DNA of 64,000 bases. It comes from Acanthacorydalis orientalis (Eukaryota; Arthropoda; Insecta; Megaloptera; Corydalidae). This document shows, one piece after another, positions 11,063 to 21,315 of this stretch. The notes beneath the pieces were generated by a model, which ran no database searches, was not told the DNA's origin, and saw only the letters and a list, made by a program, of their open reading frames with translations. The stretch is taken from positions 4,846,236-4,910,235 of the forward strand of contig CM068315.1 in the NCBI GenBank assembly GCA_034766995.1, written 5' to 3'. Each line of letters starts with the position of its first letter. Positions within the stretch are counted from its first letter, which is position 1. Both the position numbers and the translations under genes were made by a program.

Positions 11063-12202
11063 TTAGGTTGGTGCAAAAATAATTATGGTTTTTATCATTT
11101 TAAGTTTGGCGTCGATTTTTTAGTTATCGTTATCTTTTGTTATAGTCATGTGATACGTCATTGCAAACAATAAAATTAACGCTACTGATTTTCATTTTGT
11201 AGTATTGTTGAAAATAACCTCTTAAATTAATTATGGAAAAAAGTAAATTCGCGCGATTTTGTCGTATGATTTTAAATTAGGCACGTGAAGCAACAGGAAC
11301 TGCTCTAAATATGAAATTTGTTTTTGGAAAAGAGTTAGTCAGTGAACTTACTGCACAACACTGGTTTCAAAAATTTCGTAATGGAAACGAAAATCTTGAT
11401 GATGAGGAGGGTTGTGGACGTCCTTCAGCTATTGACAATATTTTAGAACCATTATTGAAGCGGATCCACGTAAAACTACTCGAGAGGTGGAAGAAGAACT
11501 CATTGTTGATCATTCAACAGTTGTTCAATATTTGAGCTTAATTAGAAAAACAAAAACGCTGGGTAAATGGGTGCTGTATGAACTGAACGAACATAGCAAT
11601 TCGGCGATACGAAGTCTGCTCTGCGCTTTTGTATAAGAAAAATGATCCCTTTCTTGATCGCATTGCTACATGTGATGAAAATTGGATTCTGTACAACAAT
11701 CAGAAATGTTCATCACAGTAGTTAGACCAAGGAGAAGCATCAAAACAGTTTACTAAACCGAAACTTCATGAAAAAAAGAGTATGGTTACTGTTTGGTGGA
11801 ACCGAACGAAGAGGATCAATTCTTCTATATGAAAACACCCGATCACATGTCTCACAAATGACTTTTAAAAAATTAAATAATCTGGCATATGAAATTTTAC
11901 CTCATACACTTTATTCACCGGACCTGTCTCCGATATATACTCATTTTTTTAAACATTTGAGTAATTTCGTACAAGATAAGGTTTTCGAAGATAGAACATC
12001 AACTGAAAGTGCTTTCAATGGATTCGTTAATTCTGGGACTCCGGAATTTTATCTTGTAGGAATAAACAAACTATTTTTCCTTTTGGTAGAAATGTTTGTA
12101 GACCAATGATCTTTATTTTGATACATACATACAATTTTTAACTTATACATACGTCTTTGTACTCGATACGAAAAAACCGTAATTATTTTTGGACCTACCT
12201 AA
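11063..12202 (+). mobile_element. Mariner element, cecropia/Hsmar1-like, 1140 bp, inactivated
   Basis: Left end TTAGGTTGGTGCAAAAATAA at 11063, right end (reverse complement) TTAGGTAGGTCCAAAAATAA at 12202. Both continue into TTAYGGTTTTT, so the terminal repeats pair over about 30 bp. These ends match the well known Hsmar1 type. Length is about 150 bp short of the usual 1.28-1.29 kb, which fits the internal deletion seen in the transposase. The left TIR sits beside a TATATAAATTTATA tract, in line with mariner insertion at TA. Confidence 0.9.
11233..12109 (+). pseudogene. Mariner transposase pseudogene
   Basis: ATG at 11233 (MEKSKFARF), stop at 11278, then the same frame resumes with AREATGTALNMKFVFGKELV and HWFQKFRNGNENLDDEEGCG, an HTH and GRPS linker typical of the family. 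A frameshift follows near 11440. First DDE motif: ATCDENWILYNN (about 11670), with the Asp kept but DEK changed to DEN. A deletion joins the VTVWW segment to ILLYENTRSHVSQM, where the second Asp is Glu. The third motif reads YSPDLSPIYTHFFKHL in place of SPTDYHFF, so the third Asp is lost. The C-terminus ends MFVDQ and a stop. The protein cannot be active. Mariner identity is certain from motif order. Confidence 0.9.
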
Positions 12203-12209
12203 TTTATAT

Positions 12210-12640
12210 ACATATATATATCTCTTCCTGTTAACACAAATCAGAATTCACTTTCTGTGAAAATATTTAAAATATTTGGATTTGTTTAGCATTAAAGTAA
12301 AATCAATAAAAATGTGTGTGTACAATTTAAAAATTACAATTAATTGAATTGGGTTATAGTTAATTGAATTTAAAATTAAAGTCATCACGTTCGATACAGT
12401 TTGTTTTATTTCTTTTAATAATAAAAAAAGGTTAAAATATAAATGACTAACATAAGAAACAACTATTGTTATGAAAAAAACTTTGTAGATTCTTTAAGAG
12501 TTAAGAGTTTTAAGTTAACTACTTTTACATTATAAATTTTCTCATTTAAAAGACCTTAAGGTCTCAATTACATAAAACAAAATTGCCAAACTAAATTTGT
12601 AACTAAAAAAAAAATTATAGAGTATATAAAATAACTTAAA
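12210..12640. other. AT-rich intergenic, nothing recognised
   Basis: Plain AT-rich DNA between the mariner right end and the GC island. Confidence 0.5.
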
Positions 12641-12649
12641 ACGTTGGAA

Positions 12650-12965
12650 AAGAAAGATATAATTTCCTGTTAGCGAACGAGGAGTCAAACGTGGTGCGTA
12701 AAAGATAACAACATTAGTAGCTAGTCGCCCTAGAGGCAAGAAAACAGCGACAAGAAAAGGCATCTCGCGTCGTCTGCGATGCCTTTAGGTGCAGAGAGGT
12801 CATAGAAGGTCAAGCACTGTGCGCTTGATGACATGGCGTCGATGGTGTGATGATACAGTGCTGCCGCTATGCGGTTATGTCTGTCACACACACACAAACG
12901 ACAAACAATGTGTTTATTACAAAGAAAAATATCGCTGCGCTTTCAATTTGTTATTTCGCACGGAA
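12650..12965. other. GC-rich island (possible exon or conserved non-coding element)
   Basis: Composition shifts abruptly: CGAACGAGGAGTCAAACG, CTAGTCGCCCTAGAGGCAAG, CTCGCGTCGTCTGCGATGCC, GACATGGCGTCGATGGTGTG. A plus-strand frame 12789-12971 and a minus-strand frame 12542-12763 cross it, but neither shows a known domain nor convincing splice sites. The island may be regulatory DNA or an untranslated exon. Confidence 0.35.
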
Positions 12966-13055
12966 ACATAATTTGTAGTTTGCAATTACCTATATGTGTT
13001 GCTTTCGACGAAATATGATGACATTCGCTGCCACATAACAAGCACTTCACTAAAA

Positions 13056-13815
13056 TTATATATATATATATATATATATTAGGTTTGAAATTTATAGAAT
13101 GACTATCATTTATATTATTTTTGACGGAAAAAATCAATAACAACAAACAATGTTCTGTAAATCTTCAAACGAACTTATTTAAGCATTTCGTTTATCTTAT
13201 ATATTCGATATTATTTTTGTAGATACTGTGTTAATAATAAAATATAATATTTTTAACTGGAATTTCAATTTCTTAAGTCTCAATTATGATATCAATTATA
13301 TATGATTAATTTGAAAATCTTGTGCTATTCTTTTTATTTTTTCAATATTTTTTTTGTAATGTTCTATAAAAAAATAAATTACACAGAGCATTGTGTACCA
13401 TAATATGAAATCATATTGAACATTTTAAACTATAATAACATTTATCTTATATAATAATTTATTTTGTAATGAAATTTCCATAAAAGTAATAAAAGAAACA
13501 GTTTATAATTTCAGAAGACTTTCAATAATTTTAAAAAAATCTTGGTTCATTTTTATATTTTTACTAATCGATTAAACATTGTGATTTTTAAAATTTTAAT
13601 ATTGCTGTTCTGAATTTTATATTTATTAAAGTAAATTGAAATACTGTAAGGTACTCTTGTTCTAAAAATTAACTTTTTTTATCCAATCTTTTATAACGTA
13701 TTCACTTTTTAAGAATTCAAATACAAAATCAGAGAATGAACTCACCGACAACCAGACTTATTGCATGTTTAATTTTCTTTCAAGTATAATTTAATTATTT
13801 TTGTAAGAGTAAATA
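13056..13815. other. TA array and AT-rich intergenic DNA
   Basis: TA run at 13056-13079, directly followed by TTAGGTTTGAAATTTATAG, which begins like a mariner end but shows no further homology. The rest is AT-rich and featureless. Confidence 0.4.
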
Positions 13816-13819
13816 ATTA

Positions 13820-14190
13820 CGAGATTTCAAAAAGTTCGTCAAAGTGACATGTAGATGGCTTTGTAGACACTTTGAGCGCAAAAAGTCTCTTAGATTATCT
13901 TTGACAGCGATCTAAATAAGATGTGTTTGGCTATTTTTGTGACGTGCATAAATTGAAACATCAGGCGGTTATTGAATTTTTAGTTTTAGATGGTATAAAT
14001 GCCGCCAAAATTTTCAAAAAGATGCGTATTATATACGGTTACTCCTCCCTAGCATATGCTATAGTAAAAAAATGGGCTACTGAATTTAACCTCCACAGTG
14101 GAAGGCCTTCAAAATGTTGATAAAGTGCACGATATGGTGTTGAGTGACCGGCGAACTAAGAATAGAGAGCAAATTAAATTTCTTTCATTA
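13820..14190 (+). mobile_element. Mariner family B, copy A (5' fragment)
   Basis: Starts after TA at 13818-13819 with CGAGATTTCAAAAAGTTCGT and a 5' leader (GACATGTAGATGGCTTTGTA) that also opens copies B (14547) and C (37193, minus). The coding part (65-codon frame from 13923) gives HKLKHQAVIEFLVLDGINAA, KIFKKMRIIYGYSSLAYAIV and KKWATEF, then SGRPSK: the first HTH and linker of a mariner transposase. A short deletion then joins KVHDMVLSDRRTKNREQIKF in another frame. Everything after that is missing, so this is a truncated 5' fragment with no catalytic residues. Confidence 0.75.
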
Positions 14191-14546
14191 TAAATAAAAA
14201 AACAATATTTTTCCAAAATTTTATTAGTTTGTACTTGACTATTACAGTAGTATGTTTGAAAATAATAAATCTTAACATATGAAGATGTACACTAGCTAGT
14301 TCGTACTATTCAATTAATTATTTAATTAAATAATAAATATTGTATGAAGAAAATTTAACGATTTTAATTTAAACATTTGAAATTGTTTAATTTATATATT
14401 TGAAACATTCATTAAATTTATATTTGTAGTTTTATATAAATATGAAATTCATTTCTTAAAATTCCATTTAAAAATAAATTCATTTGTTATATTTAATTTT
14501 TAAATGTATTTATTTACCAGGAAATCTAATAAATTCTTATGTCATA
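14191..14546. other. AT-rich spacer between two mariner copies
   Basis: No motif recognised. It separates the truncated copy A from the nearly complete copy B. Confidence 0.5.
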
Positions 14547-15830
14547 CGTGAGAAATTTTAAAAACTCGTAACCTGGCATATAGATGTCGGTACTGTGTCT
14601 AAAAGTTTTATTGTGTTGTATAGTCACACCTATCTTATGAATAGCTGTGGAATATAAAATTGATCTATTGAATAATTTGTTATAAACAACTGTTTAAAGA
14701 AAGTTATTTCAATGTATTTTTAAAATGCATAAATTTGAATATAGTATAGTGATGATTTTTTTTGTCAAAAAGTTTTAACACAAACTGACTATTTTAACGA
14801 GATGAAAAAATTGTTTAATAATAGAACATCTTTATTTATAATTGTAAAAAAGGTGCTGAATAATTTCAACACTGTCATATATTTTTAGAAGATGACTTCT
14901 ACAATGGACGCCTAAAAAGTACAACGACACCAAAAATCATCAATAAATTGCACAATATTGTTTTAGAGAATTGCCAATTAGCCGTGTCTAAAATAAATAA
15001 GGCTATGCTAAGATGAATGTGTATTTTATATTCTAATCAAAGGAGAAAGCATTGTTAGATTAAATTGCAATCTTACTGACTGTCCTTAACATGATTTAAA
15101 GTAAGAAAAAGTTATAAGTATGAAAAAGCTATTTCTCACGAATGTTTGTACCGTTTTATGAAGGATACCACTGATTTTGTTCGTTAATTTGTAACGACTG
15201 ATGAAATCTGAGTCTATCAATGTACACCAGAATCACAACAGTAGTCAAAAAAAATATAATCATTGTAATTATCTGACACCAACAAAGTCGAAGTTCATTT
15301 TGTCTGCAGGAAAGTATATACCTTCCATTTTATAGGATGCTAAGGGGATATTTCTGATCGGTTATCGTTCAAAAAATAAATCTATAACAGGAAAAGACTA
15401 ATTTTTGGACTAACTGAACTAAAAAAGATTGAGTTTTTCAAAAAATAAAATCATTGTTCGTCAGGATAATATAGGTGCTCATATAAATATGCTTTATATG
15501 ACAAAAATCCCTAAATTGAAATACAATTTGCTGCTCTATGCACCGCATTCATCGGATTTAGCTTCATATTGTTTCTTTCTATTCCCAAACTTTAAAAAAT
15601 TCCTTAGTACCAAGTAGTTTTCTTCGAATGATTAGATGAAAATGACAGTAAACGGCAATTTTGAAGACCTTGAGGAATTTTTTGGGGATAAAGGCATTGA
15701 ATTATTTTTGGATAAATAGATAAAATATGTTGAACTTCAAGGAGATGATATTAAAAAATAGAAGAATTTTCAAGAAGATAAATACAGTCTTTCCTTATCT
15801 GGTTGATAATTTTTCAAAATGTCCACATAT
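14547..15830 (+). mobile_element. Mariner family B, copy B (near full length)
   Basis: The left end follows TA (14545-14546): CGTGAGAAATTTTAAAAACT then CGTAACCTGGCATATAGATG, aligning with copies A and C. The leader (GTCGGTACTGTGTCTAAAAG, CACCTATCTTATGAATAGC) is nearly the same in copy C. The right end is worn: the segment AATACAGTCTTTCCTTATC, TGGTTGATAATTTTTCAAAA aligns with the end of copy C. Total length, about 1.28 kb, is that of a standard mariner. Confidence 0.75.
14725..15761 (+). pseudogene. Mariner transposase pseudogene (family B, copy B)
   Basis: ATG at 14725 opens MHKFEYSIVMIFFVKKF, the equivalent of copy A's first helix. It is followed by NNRTSLFIIVKKVLNNF (second helix), EDDFYNGRLKSTTTPKIINK and LHNIVLENCQLAVSKINKAM (linker and second HTH). 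The catalytic half gives RFVTTDEI.VYQCTPESQQ with the first Asp at about 15200, then KFILSAGKYIPSI and DAKGIFLIGYRSKNKSITGK. Next come IIVRQDNIGAHINMLYMTKI with the second Asp at about 15475, and HSSDLASYCFFLFPNFKKFL, where the third acidic position is no longer Asp. The end reads NGNFEDLEEFFGDKGIELFL and KYVELQGDDIKK, then a stop. Several frameshifts and stops make it inactive. Confidence 0.85.
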
Positions 15831-15839
15831 TAAGATATA

Positions 15840-16278
15840 TCTCAACATTTTCATACAAATATAAATAACAAACTATTGAAATAAAATCGAAATAAAATGG
15901 TATAAGATCGAAGGTCGAATATATTAACAGTTATTTTCGATGTATTTAAAAAAATGATTGTTTTCTTTATGAAAAAATATCGATGTGTTTAAATATTTAC
16001 AGACACGTAAAATTTAGTTAATAAATAAATACGTCGAAATCTATTTCATCATTTAAACATACAGACAAATTGTACATATTTATTATTTATTTTCAGAACT
16101 TTACTGTCACATTTCGTATATACTCTCCGATTTTGTTACATGTGTTTGTGTAAATAGCACTCGCACAAGTTGAAATTATCGCTTATAAAATACGGGAAGT
16201 TTGTGAGTTTTTAGTTATGTTTACACATTTTCAAGAAGCCAAAATGTACGTATAAAGTGTTAACCGCACACACTTGTG

Positions 16279-16309
<31 letters not shown>

Positions 16310-17630
16310 ATAGGTATGTGTGTGTAAATGTATATCTATGTATATAAGGGAAATTCTTCTTCTCAGTTCCCCTAATTTTCTGAATAAACTCTTGCAAAGT
16401 TTCGGTTTGAAAGTCGTATAAACTTACGGTGTGCTAAGAGAAGATGCAGAGGCGCTCTTTCACAAAATTCAGGTGGACTTTTGCGTTCAATTCCTTTGTT
16501 TTATTGATGACGATGGTAAAGTTGTTCATGACAAGCTCTAATGCGTTCAAACGTAACTGTGTTGTTGAACCGAACACGTTAATGAAAATATATCTACACA
16601 ATTAATAAGTTCCGTAACTTTTTTTTCGAGAAACATTTCAAAAGTTTGCATTTTTAATGAAATAAGTTGAAAGTTTTAAATAAATAAAGTGAAAGGTAAT
16701 TGATGAAAATTCATTTTTTCAATTTAATTATCGATCCTTTAATATGAAAATTAAAACATACTAAAAGATATTTTCATAATTGAATCATTCTTATATTTTT
16801 TTTAATGTAAGCTTTTAAAACAAGCGCCAGTTAAGTTGATATTATTTTTTAACGATATCAAATTTCACTAAGTTTATTCATTTTTATACTACGATACAAA
16901 TATATTTCATCTATTTTAATATTTTTAAACATATTTATTTAGTATTTAGTAACTATTATTGTATGTATGTGTGTGTAATTTTAAAGAAATTTATACTTAA
17001 AAAATATTTTAAATTTTTTTGTAATGTGTACATTTACGGGGAACTATTATGAAACTTTAACTGATGTAATTCTATTATAAAGAAACTCTTTTATAATACT
17101 ATTGAGACCATTATTATAGTAGAGTTCAAAGCGTATAGATTTAAATTCTATTATAAAAAAAACGTAATATCGACTGAATTATAAGAATTGCACGATTTGT
17201 TTTAAATCGTAATTTCCGACTAGACAGTCTAAGTGAAATAATTGAAGAACTTAAATGGTAAAATTCAGAGAATATAAGGAAACTTTATTCCTACTTTAAA
17301 TCATGTTTAGGAGAGTCAATAAACTCGTAATTTGATCAAACAATGTTTTCAACTTCTTTTGATGTAACATAGAATTAGAAGTTTAAAATAGACAAATAAA
17401 AAGATAAGCATCAATCAACAGTGTATCTTGCACCTAGAATAAAATGAATTTTTGTAAATTAAACCTGTTACCTTCACTAGTAAAAGATTGTAAGCATAAA
17501 TTGAAGAAAAAATCAGAAAATAAAACACTTGTTCCTTTTTGTAATTTTTCCACCTGATTTGGCATCCTAACCAATTGAGCTGCAAGTTTGTCTCTCTATT
17601 AATAAATATCAAAACCATCATTGTCATCGC
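15840..17630. other. Intergenic; microsatellite and balanced tract
   Basis: TA/TG microsatellite at about 16277-16340. From 16370 to 16600 composition is more balanced (GAAGATGCAGAGGCGCTC, GATGACGATGGTAAAG), a possible regulatory tract. The remainder is AT-rich with no motif. Confidence 0.35.
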
Positions 17631-17639
17631 GTAACCGTT

Positions 17640-17895
17640 TATTCGTCCTCTGATTGGTTGACGGGGATCACGTGCTTTCATCTGCTTTCTAATTGGTTGA
17701 TGGTGCTCGCGTGATCTGCTTCCTGATTGATTAACGATGTCATCTGTGTTTATTATTACAATTAACATTCACTAATATTTTTAAGTAATATTCAACAACA
17801 TTTTCAAGTAACATTTTTCAAAGGGTGGGAGGAGAAATGAGGATCAGCGAGCGAAGCGAGTAGGTGGTAGAGCCCCCTGGTAATTATAAAAACAG
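17640..17895 (+). repeat. Dispersed promoter-like repeat, copy 2 (three units)
   Basis: Best preserved unit array: CTGATTGGTTGACGGGGATC then ACGTG at about 17650, CTAATTGGTTGATGGTGCTC then GCGTG at about 17689, and CTGATTGATTAACGATGTCA then TCTGTG at about 17723 (spacings 39 and 34 bp). Each unit has an ATTGG (inverted CCAAT) followed 10-12 bp later by an E-box-like YCACGTG/CGCGTG. An AT-rich body follows, then a G-rich tail at 17825-17885: GGGTGGGAGGAG, CAGCGAGCGAAGCGAGTAGG, CCCCCTGGTAATTA. The last words match the inverted partial copy at 27541. A 117-codon minus-strand frame overlaps the units but is a by-product of the repeat. Confidence 0.75.
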
Positions 17896-18063
17896 TATAA
17901 AATTGATAAAGACAAGCGTTATATTTGTAATATTATCAATTTTCTGGTTATAAAATATTTTTTTTTGTTATCATTAAATTAAATTGGAATCGTCTATCAT
18001 TTTTTTACATTTTTCTATCATATTACAATTCTTGTATATTTTGACAAAAAAATATAACTTTGT

Positions 18064-18067
<4 letters not shown>
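17896..18067. other. AT-rich spacer
   Basis: Nothing recognised between the repeat and the TA array. Confidence 0.5.

Positions 18068-18126
<59 letters not shown>
18068..18126. repeat. (TA)n microsatellite
   Basis: Uninterrupted TA run of about 59 bp. Confidence 0.95.
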
Positions 18127-18128
<2 letters not shown>

Positions 18129-19799
18129 ATGTCGGTTGGGCTGATCAAAAGAAATTTGTTATGAATTAGAAATGCTATTTTGACATTATTGACCGAATTT
18201 TATGTAAAGTAACAACAATTCCTGTCATGTAAGTTTGAAATTCATATAAAATTTTAAATATTCTAAGGTATTCTCTGTGTTCTTCAGTCTAATTTAATCT
18301 TTTTATGTAAAGGTATTCCAAGAACTTTACTTTTATATTTCACTTATATATTCTACGGAATTATTAAATGTAAAGTGCTTGTTTTGATTGATGTGCATCG
18401 ACAGATAATGTTTATTAATAAAATAGCGTTTATAAAAACAAGCATGTGCGGGAAAACCTATAAAAAATTAATCTCTTTGAAGATTAAAATTTGGTAAATG
18501 ACTTTTTTATATATTATTCATAGACTTTATTTTGAAGTGAATCTAAAATGTAAATTTCTTTCTTAAAATAAGACTGTTCAGTTCTACAAGCTATTTTTTG
18601 ATTACGACGTACAGAAATGTTGAGTTTAAATCTAAAAATTTGATAACACTCTTGTACATCTCATAATTTATATTAAGTAATTTTTTATTTAAATACTTTT
18701 GTAATGATAGAAACTAATAGTAATTTGAAAAAGTATAACCCGATAATTTGGCAGATGACTTCTCATCCAAATATTTTCAAATAATAATTCTGTATACATA
18801 CTATTGTAAATAAAAAAAATAGAATGTTGCAAATAAAAAAAATGGCATTAAAAAAATTTTATCGCAGCTCAATACTAATTTATTTAATTCTAGTTACCAA
18901 TATTTTCTATTATTACAACAAAAAGTGCCAGTTTTATTGTACGCGTGATTATTTTAAATTAGTTTCATTTTAAGAACTACTTTGATATATTTTTGTATCT
19001 AATTTTTTGTAAAAATGGGAATACTACACAGTCTGCTATCGAATATAATTTATATATGGAGAGATTTTACCTAGAAAATTATTTTTTCGGATCAATAATT
19101 TAAAGAAAAATTATTTTATAAAAAGAAAACTCCTGTGTTTATTTATGATAATCATGTCCTTATATATCTATTATAAAAAAATACAAAATTGGATACAGAA
19201 GGATAACTACTTAGTTTCTAAATTATATTAGAAATACTTATAAACAAATGTTATAATTTATGAAGAAAAAAATATCCTTTCTACAAAAAAGAATTCCTCG
19301 TCAGATATAAAGCACTTTGTAAGTATTTTACAAAGTTGATTATAAAATAGTTCATACACCATTTTACCTTTTTATATAAAATTTCGATGACTGAAAAAAG
19401 TAAATATGACTTTTAATTAAAAGATTTAATAAATTTATTTGACATTTGTACAAAAAGCGATATTGTACGAATGGTCCCTAGTCAAACATGGCGTACAATC
19501 CGTAAAAACGACCATAGGGGAAAATGAAAATAGTTATAGTAATTTCCGTCCAAAATCAACCACTAAAACAATTTACATGTTCCCCATGCGAAGCAACATC
19601 CTTTTACTAAAACGTATTATTGTATCGAGTGGTCTACTATAAAGTAACTACCAAACTTACTAAACTAATAGATAGAATCAAAAGTTATAACAAACACTAG
19701 ATATAATATATAATAGTTGTTAGAGCAGTTTATGTAATACGCATACTTTAATTAATTAACTCTAGATATATTTGAGGGTTGTGGTTTATTTCTCTCGAA

Positions 19800-19801
<2 letters not shown>
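18127..19801. other. AT-rich intergenic, nothing recognised
   Basis: No transposase or host motif found. A 67-codon plus-strand frame at 19439-19642 has no recognisable family. A small imperfect tandem duplication (AAATAAAAAAAATRG) lies near 18810-18843. Confidence 0.45.

Positions 19802-19858
<57 letters not shown>
19802..19858. repeat. (TA)n microsatellite used as mariner target
   Basis: TA run of about 57 bp that ends exactly at the left terminal repeat of the mariner derivative at 19859. This is as expected for insertion at a TA within the array. Confidence 0.95.
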
Positions 19859-19861
<3 letters not shown>

Positions 19862-20342
19862 TTGGTAGGAAAATAATTGCGGTTTTGGTTTTCTGAATTA
19901 TCACCTTAAAATTTCATCACGTTCATGTTCATATCATTTCGGAGTGGATTTTTGGTATGTATCTTGTTAACTTCGACTTTGATTTTATTATTAATTTTAC
20001 TTCAAATTGGGTTATTGAATTAAAGATAGAAAAGAAGCAAATAAGAGCATTTTTGTATGAGTTCAAAACGGGTGTTAAAGCAGCATGTGCGATACAATGG
20101 TGGTTCCAAAAATTTCGTGCTGGGAACGAGAGCCTTGAAGATAATGAAGGTCGATGGTGTCCTTCTTCAGTTCACAACGACCAGTTGAAGGCGTTAGTTG
20201 AATTAAAACCACACACAATTCGTGAGCTTGCACAAAAGTTAAGCATTAGTCATTAAACAATTCCAGGCCACTTAAAATCACTTAAATTAAAAATGTACAT
20301 GAATTTGAAGGTCATAAACAACAATTATATGTCTACCAACTC
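19859..20342 (+). mobile_element. Mariner derivative carrying only a DNA-binding domain, copy 2
   Basis: Ends GAGTTGGTAGGAAAATAATT (19859) and, reversed, GAGTTGGTAGACATATAATT (20342) form terminal inverted repeats of about 25 bp. Length is about 484 bp. The content is a start region, HTH and linker, then a jump to TGTACATGAATTTGAAGGTC just before the right end. The same 3' junction and terminal segment occur in the copy at 8493-9043 (there in inverse orientation), so both descend from one deleted progenitor. Confidence 0.8.
19957..20256 (+). CDS. Truncated mariner transposase, HTH part only
   Basis: A 99-codon frame. Residues 1-25 or so are leader-derived (MYLVNFDFDFIINFTSNW). From IEKKQIRAFLYEFKTGVKAA it is mariner-like, with AIQWWFQKFRAGNESLEDNE (first HTH end), GRWCPSS (GRPS linker, Pro kept after a Trp-Cys change) and NDQLKALVE, then TIRELAQKLSISH, part of the second HTH. 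It stops there, before the catalytic domain. The open frame of about 75 mariner residues could make a binding-only protein, but nothing here shows expression. Confidence 0.5.
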   Translation: MYLVNFDFDFIINFTSNWVIELKIEKKQIRAFLYEFKTGVKAACAIQWWFQKFRAGNESLEDNEGRWCPSSVHNDQLKALVELKPHTIRELAQKLSISH

Positions 20343-20639
20343 AATATATATTGGTATTGAAGTATAACAAATTTTCAAATGTTTATATATATTTCATAAA
20401 ACGAAAATTGGTCTATTATCTGAGAAACTATTATACAGCCGCATAAAAATATGCTAATTTATGACTAACCTGATATATTTTTTCCTTTAACGGTCAATTT
20501 TTATTAACACTTTTATACATTTTAATATAATTTTAATTTTTTATCTATTTCTAATAAGATATTTCATATTAATCTTTTTGCATCCACTTCAACTACTCAG
20601 TTATAAAATTCTTCTTCAATTTAGCTTGTATTAGAATTC

Positions 20640-20880
20640 TGTATAGCTTTAAATTTATTTTAGAGAACTTTTTTAAAATGAAAAATGACATATGTCGCAA
20701 GCTTAGAATTGAATTCAAAGATTAGTCAGCAACCAGACATGCTGCTGATTTCTGTGTCTGCTTGTCGTCTCGCAAGTATCCTTCAGTTGTGTATTTTTTT
20801 TTATCCAGACTTTTCCATAAATTTTCTATTGAATTTAAATCATTTTTTTATAAACCAGTTAAATATTAAGTATTTTTTTA
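20640..20880 (-). pseudogene. Probable Tc1-like transposase C-terminal relic
   Basis: Minus-strand reading near 20870-20800 gives KNDLNSIENLWKSLDKKKYT, which fits the Tc1 signature SPDLNPIENLW including the Glu of the DD34E triad. Downstream residues are too worn to align with confidence. One stop lies just upstream of the motif. No terminal repeats were found. The call rests on a single strong motif. Confidence 0.45.
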
Positions 20881-20899
20881 ACTGTGCATATTTCATGCC

Positions 20900-21266
20900 G
20901 TGTACTTTGTTTTCTATTTTTTTATAAAACTAAATTATAACTAATTATTCAGTTGCCACAAACAGGAATTTGATCAATTAGGATTTGTAATAATAATAAC
21001 ACACACAGGTTAAATCGTATCTGATAAATCAACCTAAACGCTCCTCTTGAAATAAAACTGTCAGCTACCGATAATTGCCTGTTTCAGTTCCCTAATTAAG
21101 ACAAATAGAGAAGAAGTAAATGGTTTCAAAGTGTACGTTTTCAATTTATTCTCTTTAAACATTTGTGATATAAGCTCAAAAATAAATTATTAAACTCTTT
21201 CAATGTCATTATTTCTTTATATATGTGAATATACGATTAATATATATGATCCATAATTAATCCATG

Positions 21267-21315
<49 letters not shown>

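Noticed and set aside
13080..13110. TTAGGTTTGAAATTTATAG after a TA array as a mariner terminal repeat
   Set aside because: Homology stops after about eight bases and no transposase or second end is found.
17415..17768. 117-codon minus-strand frame
   Set aside because: It overlaps the tandem units of the dispersed repeat and is explained by them.
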